DNA from: a virus | Reading direction: 5' to 3' (one strand) | Length of the DNA stretch: 23,424 bases | IMG/VR virus record: IMGVR_UViG_3300044625_000915 | Coordinates: 1-23,424 of that record | Position numbers and translations under genes: made by a program | The notes under the pieces: generated by a model | Told to the model about the DNA's origin: nothing | Database searches by the model: none | What the model saw: the letters and a program-made list of their open reading frames with translations, nothing else | Part shown: positions 6,017-12,135 of the stretch, piece after piece | Layout of the letters: every line of letters starts with the position of its first letter | How positions within the stretch are numbered: position 1 is the first letter of the stretch

Positions 6017-6703
6017 ATGTCAAACGAAATCACCACATTTGATTTGGGCAAACCAGCCCAAGCAATCGAAGTCGCTGCCATCCTTCAGCGGTTCGTCAAG
6101 GAAAAGAAACTCACGGCCAACATTAAAGGCAAGGATTATCCTATGGTTGAGGCTTGGGCCTTCGCCGGTTCCCAACTGGGCCTTTACCCGGTTCTGCAAT
6201 TTGTCCAAGATTTGTCAGACGGCAATCAAATCAAATACCTCGCCGAGGTAAATGTGTTCCGTTATTCGGACAATATGATGGTCGGCAAAGGCATTGCAGT
6301 ATGTTCCAACAAGGAGGCAAACAAAAGGCAATGGGACGAATATGCGATTTGTTCAATGGCACAAACACGGGCAACAGGTAAGGCATTCCGCAACCTTTTG
6401 AGTTGGATTATGAAGGCGGCCGGGTTTGAGGCTACCCCAGCCGAGGAAATGGATTTTAATGCCAAGCCATCGGAGGACAACTACCCAACCGATGGGGAAC
6501 GGGATATTTTGCGGAAATTGGTTTGGTCAACGGATATGAATGACGAGGAACGGGAACGGGCTTTTGAGGCAATTGATATGTGTCCCAATTATGACTACTA
6601 TCAAAAACTTCAATTTCGGTTGGAGGAACGTCAGTTACCTTTGGATCAAGTGCAAAACCCAACCCAAAAAGAGATTTCCAAACACATCAAAAAACTGAAA
6701 TGA
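6017..6703 (+). CDS. Putative phage recombination / ssDNA-annealing protein
   Basis: This 228-residue protein has a conserved-looking core: VEAWAFAGSQLGLYP (about 44-58), then MAQTRATGKAFRNLLSWIM and FEATPAEEM. A (Q/K)TRA...ALR-type helix followed by a TPAEEM tail is common in phage and plasmid proteins of the Rad52/Erf/Sak-like single-strand annealing group and in proteins next to them. It is followed by a possible ssDNA-binding protein and a NinG-like nuclease, the usual company of phage recombination systems. Its C-terminus is basic (SKHIKKLK). The annealing role is inferred from pattern and neighbourhood. A profile search would be needed to assign the family. Confidence 0.5.
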   Translation: MSNEITTFDLGKPAQAIEVAAILQRFVKEKKLTANIKGKDYPMVEAWAFAGSQLGLYPVLQFVQDLSDGNQIKYLAEVNVFRYSDNMMVGKGIAVCSNKEANKRQWDEYAICSMAQTRATGKAFRNLLSWIMKAAGFEATPAEEMDFNAKPSEDNYPTDGERDILRKLVWSTDMNDEERERAFEAIDMCPNYDYYQKLQFRLEERQLPLDQVQNPTQKEISKHIKKLK

Positions 6704-6972
6704 GAAAGCTAAATATCACCGTTGAACTATGGGACGAACAGGATGACGGCACTGAAACGGCCCAGTCATATGACCTATTCGTTGAGGTAGAATGGGAGGA
6801 TTCAGAGCCTGCCAGTCTTCACCATACTGCACATCAGGGATTTTTCCGAATTGATGTGTTGGATTGGAAAGGTGTGGACAAGGATTCGGAATTGGGCAAA
6901 CGCATATTGGATGCGGCCTATGACCTTGACTGGTGTGAAATGTTGGACGAAATAAACGATGAAATTTATTAA
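6700..6972 (+). CDS. Acidic hypothetical protein
   Basis: The 90-residue product is very acidic, with many D and E residues through its length (e.g. ELWDEQDDGTETAQ and the C-terminal EMLDEINDEIY). The start overlaps the upstream stop as ATGA, so translation is probably coupled to the recombination protein. Acidic partners of this size can mimic DNA or bind basic replication proteins, but I recognise no family and that is speculation. Confidence 0.7.
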   Translation: MRKLNITVELWDEQDDGTETAQSYDLFVEVEWEDSEPASLHHTAHQGFFRIDVLDWKGVDKDSELGKRILDAAYDLDWCEMLDEINDEIY

Positions 6973-6974
6973 CT

Positions 6975-7289
6975 ATGACTTACGCAATGGCTATCGCGAT
7001 ACGCGAAAAGGAAAAACTTAAATACGAAAAACAAATGGAACAAAAATTCCCCAAAGGCATCCGGGCCTTTAAGCCGAGAGAAAACGCACCTGATTTTGTA
7101 GTGACCGAATTGGTCATTGACCCAAAGGAATTGGTGCAGTATTGCAAAGAAAATCAAAACCTGTTGACCGAGTACAAAAATGCCGAGCAAATCAAACTGA
7201 CTGTTTTGAAGTCAAAGGATGGCACCAAGCACAACATCCAAGTCAACACATTCAAACCCAAAGTTGAATCAACAGACCTTCCGTTCTAA
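6975..7289 (+). CDS. Small protein with SSB-like C-terminal tail, possible ssDNA-binding protein
   Basis: The 104-residue product has a charged helical N-terminus (REKEKLKYEKQMEQKFPKG). A compact beta-rich region of about 60 residues follows (from FKPRENAPDFVVTELVID to KSKDGTKHNIQVNTFKPK). It ends in STDLPF. Bacterial SSB proteins end in an acidic tail closing with (D/E)xPF, which recruits repair and replication enzymes; this end closely resembles it. The gene lies between a recombination-like gene and a NinG-like nuclease gene, which fits DNA binding. The core does not match a standard SSB OB-fold by eye, so the ssDNA-binding role is inference. Confidence 0.55.
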   Translation: MTYAMAIAIREKEKLKYEKQMEQKFPKGIRAFKPRENAPDFVVTELVIDPKELVQYCKENQNLLTEYKNAEQIKLTVLKSKDGTKHNIQVNTFKPKVESTDLPF

Positions 7290-7675
7290 TGACACACGAA
7301 CAATTAACCGAAAAGGCGACTAAATTCCAATCATTTTTGGAGGGTAAGTTTGGCAACGAACCGGACGAACTATTAGAACGCATCCAGCACCTTGCAATTT
7401 TGGTCGCTCAGTCCGGGCAATGTTTGGCCGAGGCAAAGCAACACCAAGACGCAGTAATAAACGGGGCCATTGGTGAGGCCATTGAGAAACTATACAATGA
7501 AAAGTTGTCGGCCTCAACCATCAACCAATTTGTCCGAACCGCCGCCAAGGATCAAAACTACCTTGTCAACTGGTTGGACCGGATAAATGCCACGGCTACG
7601 CATCAACTGGATGCCATCCGCACAATCATTTCGTATCGCAAATCCGAGTTTAATGCTTTGAATTATGGCACTTGA
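7289..7675 (+). CDS. Helical hypothetical protein of the early operon
   Basis: The 128-residue product is nearly all helical, ending in a conserved-looking block (QNYLVNWLDRINATATHQLD, then IRTIISYRKSEF). Similar 'RINxTxTHQLDxxRT' ends occur in small phage proteins upstream of recombination or replication genes, but none has a role known to me. Start and stop each overlap a neighbour (1 base with the previous gene, 11 with NinG), so it is translated as part of the operon. Confidence 0.7.
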   Translation: MTHEQLTEKATKFQSFLEGKFGNEPDELLERIQHLAILVAQSGQCLAEAKQHQDAVINGAIGEAIEKLYNEKLSASTINQFVRTAAKDQNYLVNWLDRINATATHQLDAIRTIISYRKSEFNALNYGT

Positions 7676-8084
7676 AACAATCCCCAAATTGACGGCAAAA
7701 GCCCAACGGATATTCAACACCTATATCCGTGAGAGGGATAGCCGAAATGGGTTTTTCACTTGCATTTCGTGTTTCCGGTCATTGCCGACTGATCAAATGG
7801 ATGCTGGGCATTACGTTCCGGTTAAAGGTGGGTCATTCCTTAGGTTTCATGAGTGGAATGTAAATGGCGAATGTAAACGATGCAACGGCTTCGATGAATT
7901 TCATTTGATAGGCTACCGAAAACACCTGATAATGAAACTCGGAAAGGATGCGGTCGAATGGTTGGAAAGTCACCGCCATGAGGTTAAAAAGTGGACACGT
8001 ACGGAACTAAACGAAATCATCACCAAATACAAAACAAATGGCAAAGCAAAGTCAAACAGATCAGATTCTCAATTACCTTTCTGA
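7665..8084 (+). CDS. ninG: NinG/Rap-like recombination nuclease
   Basis: This 139-residue protein has the NinG (lambda Rap) plan: an N-terminal helix (LTAKAQRIFNTYIRERD), CxxC at C33/C36, the GHY block (D46, G48, H49), RFHEWNVNGEC and a second CxxC at C70/C73, then YRKHLIMKLGKDAVEWLE. In lambda, Rap is a structure-specific nuclease that cuts branched DNA such as D-loops and Holliday junctions in Red recombination. The four cysteines and the histidine suggest a zinc-bound HNH-like core. It ends in DSQLPF, which resembles an SSB tail, as does the gene two upstream. The gene overlaps the winged-helix gene downstream by 47 bases. Confidence 0.85.
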   Translation: MALETIPKLTAKAQRIFNTYIRERDSRNGFFTCISCFRSLPTDQMDAGHYVPVKGGSFLRFHEWNVNGECKRCNGFDEFHLIGYRKHLIMKLGKDAVEWLESHRHEVKKWTRTELNEIITKYKTNGKAKSNRSDSQLPF

Positions 8085-8241
8085 TGGTAAAGTGATCACC
8101 TCAATTGAAGCATTAAACAAATTCGGATGCTTCAGATTGGCGGCCCGTATTGCTGACCTAAGGAAAAGCGGACACCTAATTTTCACCGATTCAATCACCA
8201 AAAATGGCAAAACATATGCCAGCTACAAATTAATCAAATGA
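8038..8241 (+). CDS. Small winged-helix DNA-binding protein
   Basis: This 67-residue protein is one small HTH domain: a first helix (TDQILNYLSDGK), then ITSIEALNKFGCFRLAARIADLRKSG, with the recognition helix in the RLAARIADLRK segment, and a C-terminal beta wing (LIFTDSITKNGKTYASYKL). This matches the short phage helix-turn-helix proteins of the HTH_39 type. It starts 47 bases inside ninG in another frame and overlaps the next gene by ATGA. It could regulate early transcription or assist the replication protein that follows; the sequence does not decide. Confidence 0.75.
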   Translation: MAKQSQTDQILNYLSDGKVITSIEALNKFGCFRLAARIADLRKSGHLIFTDSITKNGKTYASYKLIK

Positions 8242-8678
8242 TCCAGTACATCAAAACAGCAAAGGCAATCATTGAAAAGTATTGTGAAACAATGGAAGTC
8301 CCGGTTGAGATTCTATTAAGGAGAAGTAAAAATAATAAGGGCAGATACGGGACAAGGTGTTCAAGGGTTTACAAAACAATTTCGCTTTCCTTTATGCGGC
8401 AATGCCTTGGGTATTATCTCTACAAAAACCTTCCACTAACAACCACCCAAATTGGTCAAATGATTGGGTATTCAGATCATTCGTCGGTTGTCCTTTACTC
8501 AAAAATCGTTGAGGACCATTTTCAAATTAAAGACCCGTATTTTATACCCTATTATGACAAACTGGTTGAGGTGGCCACCCCACTCATGAAAGATGTCGAA
8601 TTTGACCGGAATGACATTTGGAAGGTACGGTATCAAAGATCTGTGGATAAAAGAGTGGGCAAACTTTTGGCAGTGTAA
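8238..8678 (+). CDS. DnaA domain IV-like replication protein
   Basis: This 146-residue protein carries a region like the DNA-binding domain IV of DnaA: a long helix (SFMRQCLGYYLYKNL), then LTTTQIGQMIGYSDHSSVVLYSKIVEDHF (about 67-95). In DnaA the corresponding block is IGxxFGxRDHTTVxHA, which contacts the DnaA box. There is no AAA+ ATPase domain, so it could bind origin DNA but not form the DnaA oligomer. The gene's own 3' part contains a perfect DnaA box (8642-8650). A phage initiator or a recruiter of host replication proteins is the likely role. Start overlaps the upstream stop as ATGA. Confidence 0.75.
   Translation: MIQYIKTAKAIIEKYCETMEVPVEILLRRSKNNKGRYGTRCSRVYKTISLSFMRQCLGYYLYKNLPLTTTQIGQMIGYSDHSSVVLYSKIVEDHFQIKDPYFIPYYDKLVEVATPLMKDVEFDRNDIWKVRYQRSVDKRVGKLLAV
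8642..8650 (-). other. Perfect DnaA box (TTATCCACA on the minus strand)
   Basis: The plus strand reads TGTGGATAA, the reverse complement of the 9-base DnaA consensus TTATCCACA. It lies inside the DnaA-like gene, just before a structured non-coding region. A single 9-mer can occur by chance, but the location beside a DnaA-like gene makes it a candidate part of the phage origin. Confidence 0.45.
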
Positions 8679-8746
8679 CAAAAAAAGACTATTATTGTGA
8701 CAACAAAGGCTCACCGGATTTTCCGCTTTGTTTTGAATAAGATTGA

Positions 8747-8795
8747 AACCGATTGGGGGGAGGCTGTGAGCGCCGAACCTCGGTCGGTTTTTTTT
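8747..8795 (+). terminator. Intrinsic terminator after the DnaA-like gene
   Basis: Outer arms AACCGA (8747-8752) and TCGGTT (8784-8789) and inner arms GAGG (8760-8763) and CCTC (8778-8781) make a bulged hairpin, followed by an unbroken run of T to 8795 (8 T from 8788). This would end the early transcript. It also shows that the ORF reading through 8697-8933 is not a real gene. Confidence 0.65.
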
Positions 8796-8831
8796 ATAGG
8801 TTTTTGCCCCATTTTACCCAGCCATACAGGA

Positions 8832-8933
8832 ATGGCAAATAAAATGGTTCGGTTAGTCCACTACGAAGGCATAAAGTATTGGCAATGTCGACCCCTGACA
8901 ACCAATGACGGGCAAGTAGATTGTAAGCCGTGA
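8832..8933 (+). CDS. Possible 33-residue small protein
   Basis: From the ATG at 8832, preceded by AGGA, a 33-residue frame reads MANKMVRLVHYEGIKYWQCR and ends ...DCKP with a TGA. It has two cysteines and codon use similar to neighbours. It follows the terminator and precedes hairpins. Its shortness and lack of a known family make it uncertain, and a non-coding structured role for the same bases is equally possible. Confidence 0.25.
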   Translation: MANKMVRLVHYEGIKYWQCRPLTTNDGQVDCKP

Positions 8934-8976
8934 CAAACCCCTCCACGGATAGGGTGGAACGGACTGGAACCGATTG

Positions 8977-9023
8977 ACTGAGGACCCTGTAAACCCTTTT
9001 AGGGTCATTTTGATTGCCTCAGT
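8977..9023 (+). repeat. Nested inverted repeat upstream of the replication gene
   Basis: Outer arms ACTGAGG (8977-8983) and CCTCAGT (9017-9023) enclose ACCCT (8984-8988) pairing with AGGGT (9001-9005). A second ACCCT (8993-8997) can pair with the same AGGGT, so two inner hairpins compete. No T-run follows, so a regulatory or origin structure fits better than a terminator. Confidence 0.45.
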
Positions 9024-9102
9024 AATTTGGACCAAGGATTTGATTGGATGCGATCAACCCCCTTGCCCGGATATAGAGGGGATGTACCCAAACCTGAAGG
9101 AA

Positions 9103-9423
9103 ATGAGCAAACAAACCCAGATATTTGACCACGAACTCCCATTTGGGCCTTTATTTGCTCAAAAATGGGCTGAATGGTTGCAGTATAGGACGGAAAGGAA
9201 ATTGGCTAAATATCGCCCAATGGGTCTTAAAATGGCCTTAAAACGCATTGTTAGGGAATCTAATGACACAGAAACAATTGCCGTCGATATGTTGGACTAT
9301 TCAATGGAAATGAATTACCAAGGAATCTTCAAACGCAAATATGCTACACATCAACGAACTAATGAAAGTCCAAATCGGGTTGGAACCAGTGATGCCCGAA
9401 TTGATGCCCTCCAAAAATGGTGA
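9103..9423 (+). CDS. Phage replication-associated protein (replisome-organizer C-terminal domain-like)
   Basis: The 106-residue product, from the ATG at 9103, contains LPFGPLFAQKWAEWLQYRTE, then KYRPMGLKMALKRI...MLDYSMEMNYQGIF. A tryptophan-rich helix pair followed by a 'S...xxQGIF' block is the C-terminal domain often fused to phage replication initiators. Its end, GTSDARIDALQKW, also resembles ends of phage replication proteins. Here the domain stands alone, and the DNA-binding part may be the DnaA-like or winged-helix protein upstream. An in-frame ATG at 9082 would add seven residues; the longer frame from 8974 runs through the hairpin and is unlikely. The gene overlaps the next one by about 80 bases. 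Confidence 0.65.
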   Translation: MSKQTQIFDHELPFGPLFAQKWAEWLQYRTERKLAKYRPMGLKMALKRIVRESNDTETIAVDMLDYSMEMNYQGIFKRKYATHQRTNESPNRVGTSDARIDALQKW

Positions 9424-9865
9424 GGTTGCCAAATTTCAACAAGCCCTCCAAACCCAGCGGATTGCCCAACTGGACACCGAACCGCTAAAACAGGCCCTCC
9501 GTTATGCGATGGTCCTTGTCGGGATCAAAGCCCACAACGTACCCAATGACCGGGAAAAAACCGTGTTGATTCAGTTTATCCAAAAGAACTATGGCGGCCA
9601 CACCCCGGACGAAATTCGATTGGCCTTTGATTTAGCCGTGTCGGGTGAATTGGATGTTGAGGATGTGAAGTGTTACGAAAACTTCAGCCCCCTTTATTTT
9701 GCCTCAATTATGAATGCATACCGTATATGGGCAAGGCATAAGCACAAAGAATTGAAACCAAAACCCAATGAAATGACGGCCGATGAAAAGATAAACATTG
9801 AGTTGGAATATGCCGCTTACCTTCAAAAACAAGTTGACAAATGGCCAAGCAAGATTCGCCCGTAA
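9341..9865 (+). CDS. Putative replication protein, possible helicase loader
   Basis: This 174-residue protein is largely helical, with LKQALRYAMVLVGIKAHNVP, then FIQKNYGGHTPDEIRLAFDL and CYENFSPLYFASIMNAYRIW. The 'GxTxxEIxxAF...fSPxYFxxIMxAYR' pattern is seen in proteins next to phage replication initiators and could load or recruit the replicative helicase. I base this on pattern and position only. The assigned start overlaps the previous gene by 83 bases; an in-frame ATG at 9404 would cut the overlap to 20. It overlaps the next gene by 25 bases. No helicase gene is in the window. Confidence 0.5.
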   Translation: MLHINELMKVQIGLEPVMPELMPSKNGEVAKFQQALQTQRIAQLDTEPLKQALRYAMVLVGIKAHNVPNDREKTVLIQFIQKNYGGHTPDEIRLAFDLAVSGELDVEDVKCYENFSPLYFASIMNAYRIWARHKHKELKPKPNEMTADEKINIELEYAAYLQKQVDKWPSKIRP

Positions 9866-10164
9866 AGTTAGCCGAACGGCTTAATGAGGTAACCAACCAA
9901 GGTTTTATTGACTTGTCGGTAATTTATGCCCGTCTTTACTCAGAAAACCCAAAGGCATTCATTTCCGCCTTTCGCAACTACAAATCAATCCGGATGGCCT
10001 GTGCCTTTATTGTGCAGACCTACAAAGCAACCGGGGTGATGCGTGAAGTCCACGCAACCGGCAAAGATTTCAGCCAGTACGCAAAAAAGTATTTTGAAGG
10101 GCAGACGGCACGGGTATTTGGTGAAACCCTTTTGATCCTATACGCAATTATTCACTCGGATTGA
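9841..10164 (+). CDS. Hypothetical protein ending the replication gene group
   Basis: The 107-residue product is helical and mildly basic (e.g. ARLYSENPKAFISAFRNYKS and KKYFEGQTARVFGETLLILY). I do not recognise it. It overlaps the previous gene by 25 bases, so it belongs to the same transcript. It meets the last late gene (10148-10645, minus) tail to tail with a 17-base overlap, so the two transcripts converge with no room for a separate terminator. Confidence 0.65.
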   Translation: MAKQDSPVKLAERLNEVTNQGFIDLSVIYARLYSENPKAFISAFRNYKSIRMACAFIVQTYKATGVMREVHATGKDFSQYAKKYFEGQTARVFGETLLILYAIIHSD

Positions 10165-10645
10165 GTTGGTCGTAAAATACCGATTGGTAAATCTCAGCCA
10201 ATGCCCGGTAAGTGATGTGCATAGACATTGCTTGAATCTCTTGCACCATTTTACGTTCCTGATGGCTCATTAACATTTCGTCCTTGCCTTCGATGGCATA
10301 TAAAGCATTGACGGCCGCATCAATCTCAGTTGAACATATCAATAATCGGTCCTCACCCTCGGAATCTTCATCTTCGCCTTCCACTTCACCAAATCCTTCT
10401 CCACTTCCGTCCGGCTCTCCTTCCGATATTTTTCGCAAAGCGGCTCCAATATCGTCAGCCTCTCCGATGGTGCCAACTTGCTCAACATTTCCTGAATCTG
10501 TTTTTTGATTATCGGTGCGTCTTTGTGTCCCATGTTGTAATTTTTTCAAATATACGGCGGCATCCAATAACTCTTCGTATAAATGTTGCATCCATTCCGA
10601 ATGGCTTAAATCCGTCCGGTCCATTGTTGTCCCGTACGTTTCCAA
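10148..10645 (-). CDS. MazG-like N-terminal domain with acidic linker and C-terminal helical domain
   Basis: The N-terminal part reads ETYGTTMDRTDLSHSEWMQH followed by LYEELLDAAVYLKKL. YGTT...EExxD with flanking helices is the pattern of MazG-like nucleotide pyrophosphohydrolases, which hydrolyse NTPs or dNTPs. An acidic glycine-rich stretch follows, then a helical end (EIDAAVNALYAI to YQSVFYDQL). The given start is a TTG. The same frame is open further upstream and codes a helix (VIEDLRRRESKG) expected in this fold, so translation may begin at a non-ATG codon such as CTG 10714, inside the end of the metallophosphoesterase gene. A 64-codon ORF in another frame (10339-10533) is nested in the acidic part. 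This could be one gene or a compact gene set. Confidence 0.55.
   Translation of the reverse strand: METYGTTMDRTDLSHSEWMQHLYEELLDAAVYLKKLQHGTQRRTDNQKTDSGNVEQVGTIGEADDIGAALRKISEGEPDGSGEGFGEVEGEDEDSEGEDRLLICSTEIDAAVNALYAIEGKDEMLMSHQERKMVQEIQAMSMHITYRALAEIYQSVFYDQLNPSE
10339..10533 (-). CDS. Nested 64-residue ORF overlapping the MazG-like gene
   Basis: In the +1 frame relative to the MazG-like gene, an ATG (10533) after an A/T-rich leader opens a 64-residue frame: MGHKDAPIIKKQIQEMLSKL, then ERLTILEPLCEKYRKE and KWKAKMKIPRVRTDY. It looks like a normal small helical basic protein, whereas the same DNA in the host frame gives a low-complexity acidic linker. It ends in TGA that overlaps an in-frame TTG of the host frame (TTGA). 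Codon use alone does not settle which frame is translated: the host frame uses common GAA/GGA codons, the nested frame uses AAG and AGG more often. It may be a real overprinted gene. Confidence 0.4.
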   Translation of the reverse strand: MGHKDAPIIKKQIQEMLSKLAPSERLTILEPLCEKYRKESRTEVEKDLVKWKAKMKIPRVRTDY

Positions 10646-10692
10646 GCCCTTCGATTCTCGCCGTCTTAAATCCTCAATAACGGCGGCAACAA

Positions 10693-11661
10693 TTAGAGAA
10701 TTTGGCCTTTCCAGATGCGTTTGTTTCTGACTTCAAAGTCTTTGTTTCCGTGCAAATCAATAATAACAAACCCATGATTCCATGAGTTGATGGGCATATA
10801 TTGTGGGTGAAGTTCACTGAGGCACCCTACCGACCAAGTGGTGACAATCTTGCCCTCAATATTCTGCTCAGTGTGTTCGCTGGTTCGGTGGTGATGGCCG
10901 CAAATAGTGTTGGCCTTGGCCCGTAAATAAAGGCCACGGGCAATGTTCACCGGGGAAATGATTGAACTGGCAAATTCGTGGCCGTGGACGATGTTCAAAT
11001 CGTTGGCCTTTATGATCCGTTTGTCCGTGATAAACTTAATACCCGGCACCCGTTTGGTAATCAGGTTGTTCAGTTCAAAGTCCTCAACCCCGTGCAATTC
11101 ACCCAGTTTCTGCCAAAGGTAGTGTTGGTATCTTTCGTCATGGTTGCCATACTTAAAATAGATTTGGCAGTTGAGGGTTTTTTGTATCACCTCAATCACC
11201 TGACAACCAATTGACAATTCCTCGGCAAAATTCTTTTTCCGTGGGTCCTTTAAGAACCGGGACAACCCGTGAAAGTCAAACAAATCACCCCCAAGGACAA
11301 CCCCATCAACCTTTTCCTTTTTGGCAAAGTCAAGGGCAGCCGTAAGGGCCGGGATGGAGTGGTAAGGTGCGTGAATATCGAAAAGGCCAGCAATACGATT
11401 GTGGCCCTTCAACACATACGGCTCAAATGCCGTTTCATCTGACTCCGGTAGTTTGTACGGATTGAATGGGCGGTGTTCGGTTTTATGGGTGACCTTGGTT
11501 CGGTCAGCCCCTTTGCCCTCAATCTTCATGAGCATTTTGCGGATAGTTTCCACCTTTGTAAACAAGGCCGAATTTTCGTTGTAAATAATTCGGGCAAGTT
11601 TAAGTGAAGGGAAGTCCGGGTATTTGTCCCGATACTGCCGAACAACTGAAATTTTTGTCAT
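10693..11661 (-). CDS. Calcineurin-like metallophosphoesterase
   Basis: This 322-residue protein has all motifs of the two-metal phosphoesterase fold: D95-I-H97 in FDIHAPYH, GGDLFD (D126), GNHDE (N173, H174, D175), VHGHE (H226, H228) and GHHH at 255-258. About 85 residues before the catalytic domain look helical and may bind DNA or a partner. Phage enzymes of this family include DNA or RNA nucleases and phosphatases. The gene lies between the M15 endolysin gene (9-base gap) and the MazG-like gene. Possible roles are nucleotide metabolism or end processing; the substrate is unknown. Confidence 0.85.
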   Translation of the reverse strand: MTKISVVRQYRDKYPDFPSLKLARIIYNENSALFTKVETIRKMLMKIEGKGADRTKVTHKTEHRPFNPYKLPESDETAFEPYVLKGHNRIAGLFDIHAPYHSIPALTAALDFAKKEKVDGVVLGGDLFDFHGLSRFLKDPRKKNFAEELSIGCQVIEVIQKTLNCQIYFKYGNHDERYQHYLWQKLGELHGVEDFELNNLITKRVPGIKFITDKRIIKANDLNIVHGHEFASSIISPVNIARGLYLRAKANTICGHHHRTSEHTEQNIEGKIVTTWSVGCLSELHPQYMPINSWNHGFVIIDLHGNKDFEVRNKRIWKGQIL

Positions 11662-11670
11662 TTGTGGTGT

Positions 11671-12135
11671 TTAAGATGCCAACTCAAAGTGCATCCAATC
11701 GTAATCTTTGGCCGGGCCATATCCAACAAACCCGTGTTTGGCAAAGATGTCCAACATTGGCTTATATTCTGCCTTTGAGAATTGGGCAATGGGTTTCTTT
11801 GTTTTCAGTCCGTTCCGGGCTGGGTCAAGATCAATCGCAATGCCCCAAGCATGACGGGACCAACGGGTTGTAGACCCCCTCATTTTCCTTACATTGACAC
11901 ATCCCCCGAAAAGGTCAATCCCTAACCTTTGTAGTTCCGGAAGCCCGTAATGGGCAAGTAAATCACTAAAAACGGCTTTGAACGGGTTGGCTGCTAATTT
12001 GTGGCACTGCATCCGCTTCACAACCGCCTTTGTGTCCCACGCAATCCGCATCGGATAGGGTAAGTCAATGACAACGAAATTGTCAAGGTCACCCGGTTCG
12101 CCGTATTTGGCCCTGATTTGTTGGTCAGTTAGCAT
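11671..12135 (-). CDS. M15 family peptidoglycan peptidase (endolysin)
   Basis: This 154-residue protein has the M15 D-Ala-D-Ala carboxypeptidase/VanX-type active site: SRHAWGIAID at 93-102 (S-x-H-x-x-G-x-A-x-D; zinc ligands H95 and D102) and DWMHFEL with H149 as third ligand. Such phage enzymes cut peptide bonds in the cell wall at lysis. No signal peptide is seen, so it would need a holin to reach the wall. The gene overlaps the spanin candidate by 11 bases and follows the holin candidates, so the lysis genes form a cassette. Confidence 0.88.
   Translation of the reverse strand: MLTDQQIRAKYGEPGDLDNFVVIDLPYPMRIAWDTKAVVKRMQCHKLAANPFKAVFSDLLAHYGLPELQRLGIDLFGGCVNVRKMRGSTTRWSRHAWGIAIDLDPARNGLKTKKPIAQFSKAEYKPMLDIFAKHGFVGYGPAKDYDWMHFELAS

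Larger units (their letters stand above)
8679..9102. other. Structured, mostly non-coding 424-base region
   Basis: Between the DnaA-like gene and the next replication gene no convincing long ORF exists. I see a hairpin with eight T residues (8747-8795), a possible 33-codon ORF (8832-8933), two mutually exclusive hairpins (CCGTG/CACGG 8928-8948 or TCCAC/GTGGA 8942-8958), and a nested hairpin (8977-9023). The sequence ACCGATTG occurs twice (8748-8755 and near 8969-8976). It may hold the origin, a regulatory leader or a small RNA. Confidence 0.55.

Noticed and set aside
8697-8933. 78-residue plus-strand ORF starting with GTG
   Set aside because: It reads straight through a strong hairpin with an 8-T run. 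Only the last 33 codons (from 8832) look possibly real and are listed separately with low confidence.
8974-9102. N-terminal extension of the replication-associated gene
   Set aside because: It starts inside a nested inverted repeat and the peptide (proline and cysteine rich) does not look like the rest of the domain; ATG 9103 or 9082 fits better.
10150-10170. Bidirectional terminator at the convergent gene ends (ACTC/GAGT stem)
   Set aside because: Only a 4-bp stem and no T-run in either direction.
10284-10730. Plus-strand ORFs opposite the MazG-like gene
   Set aside because: They are serine/proline or histidine-rich shadow frames of the acidic linker; no start context and no tight operon overlap.
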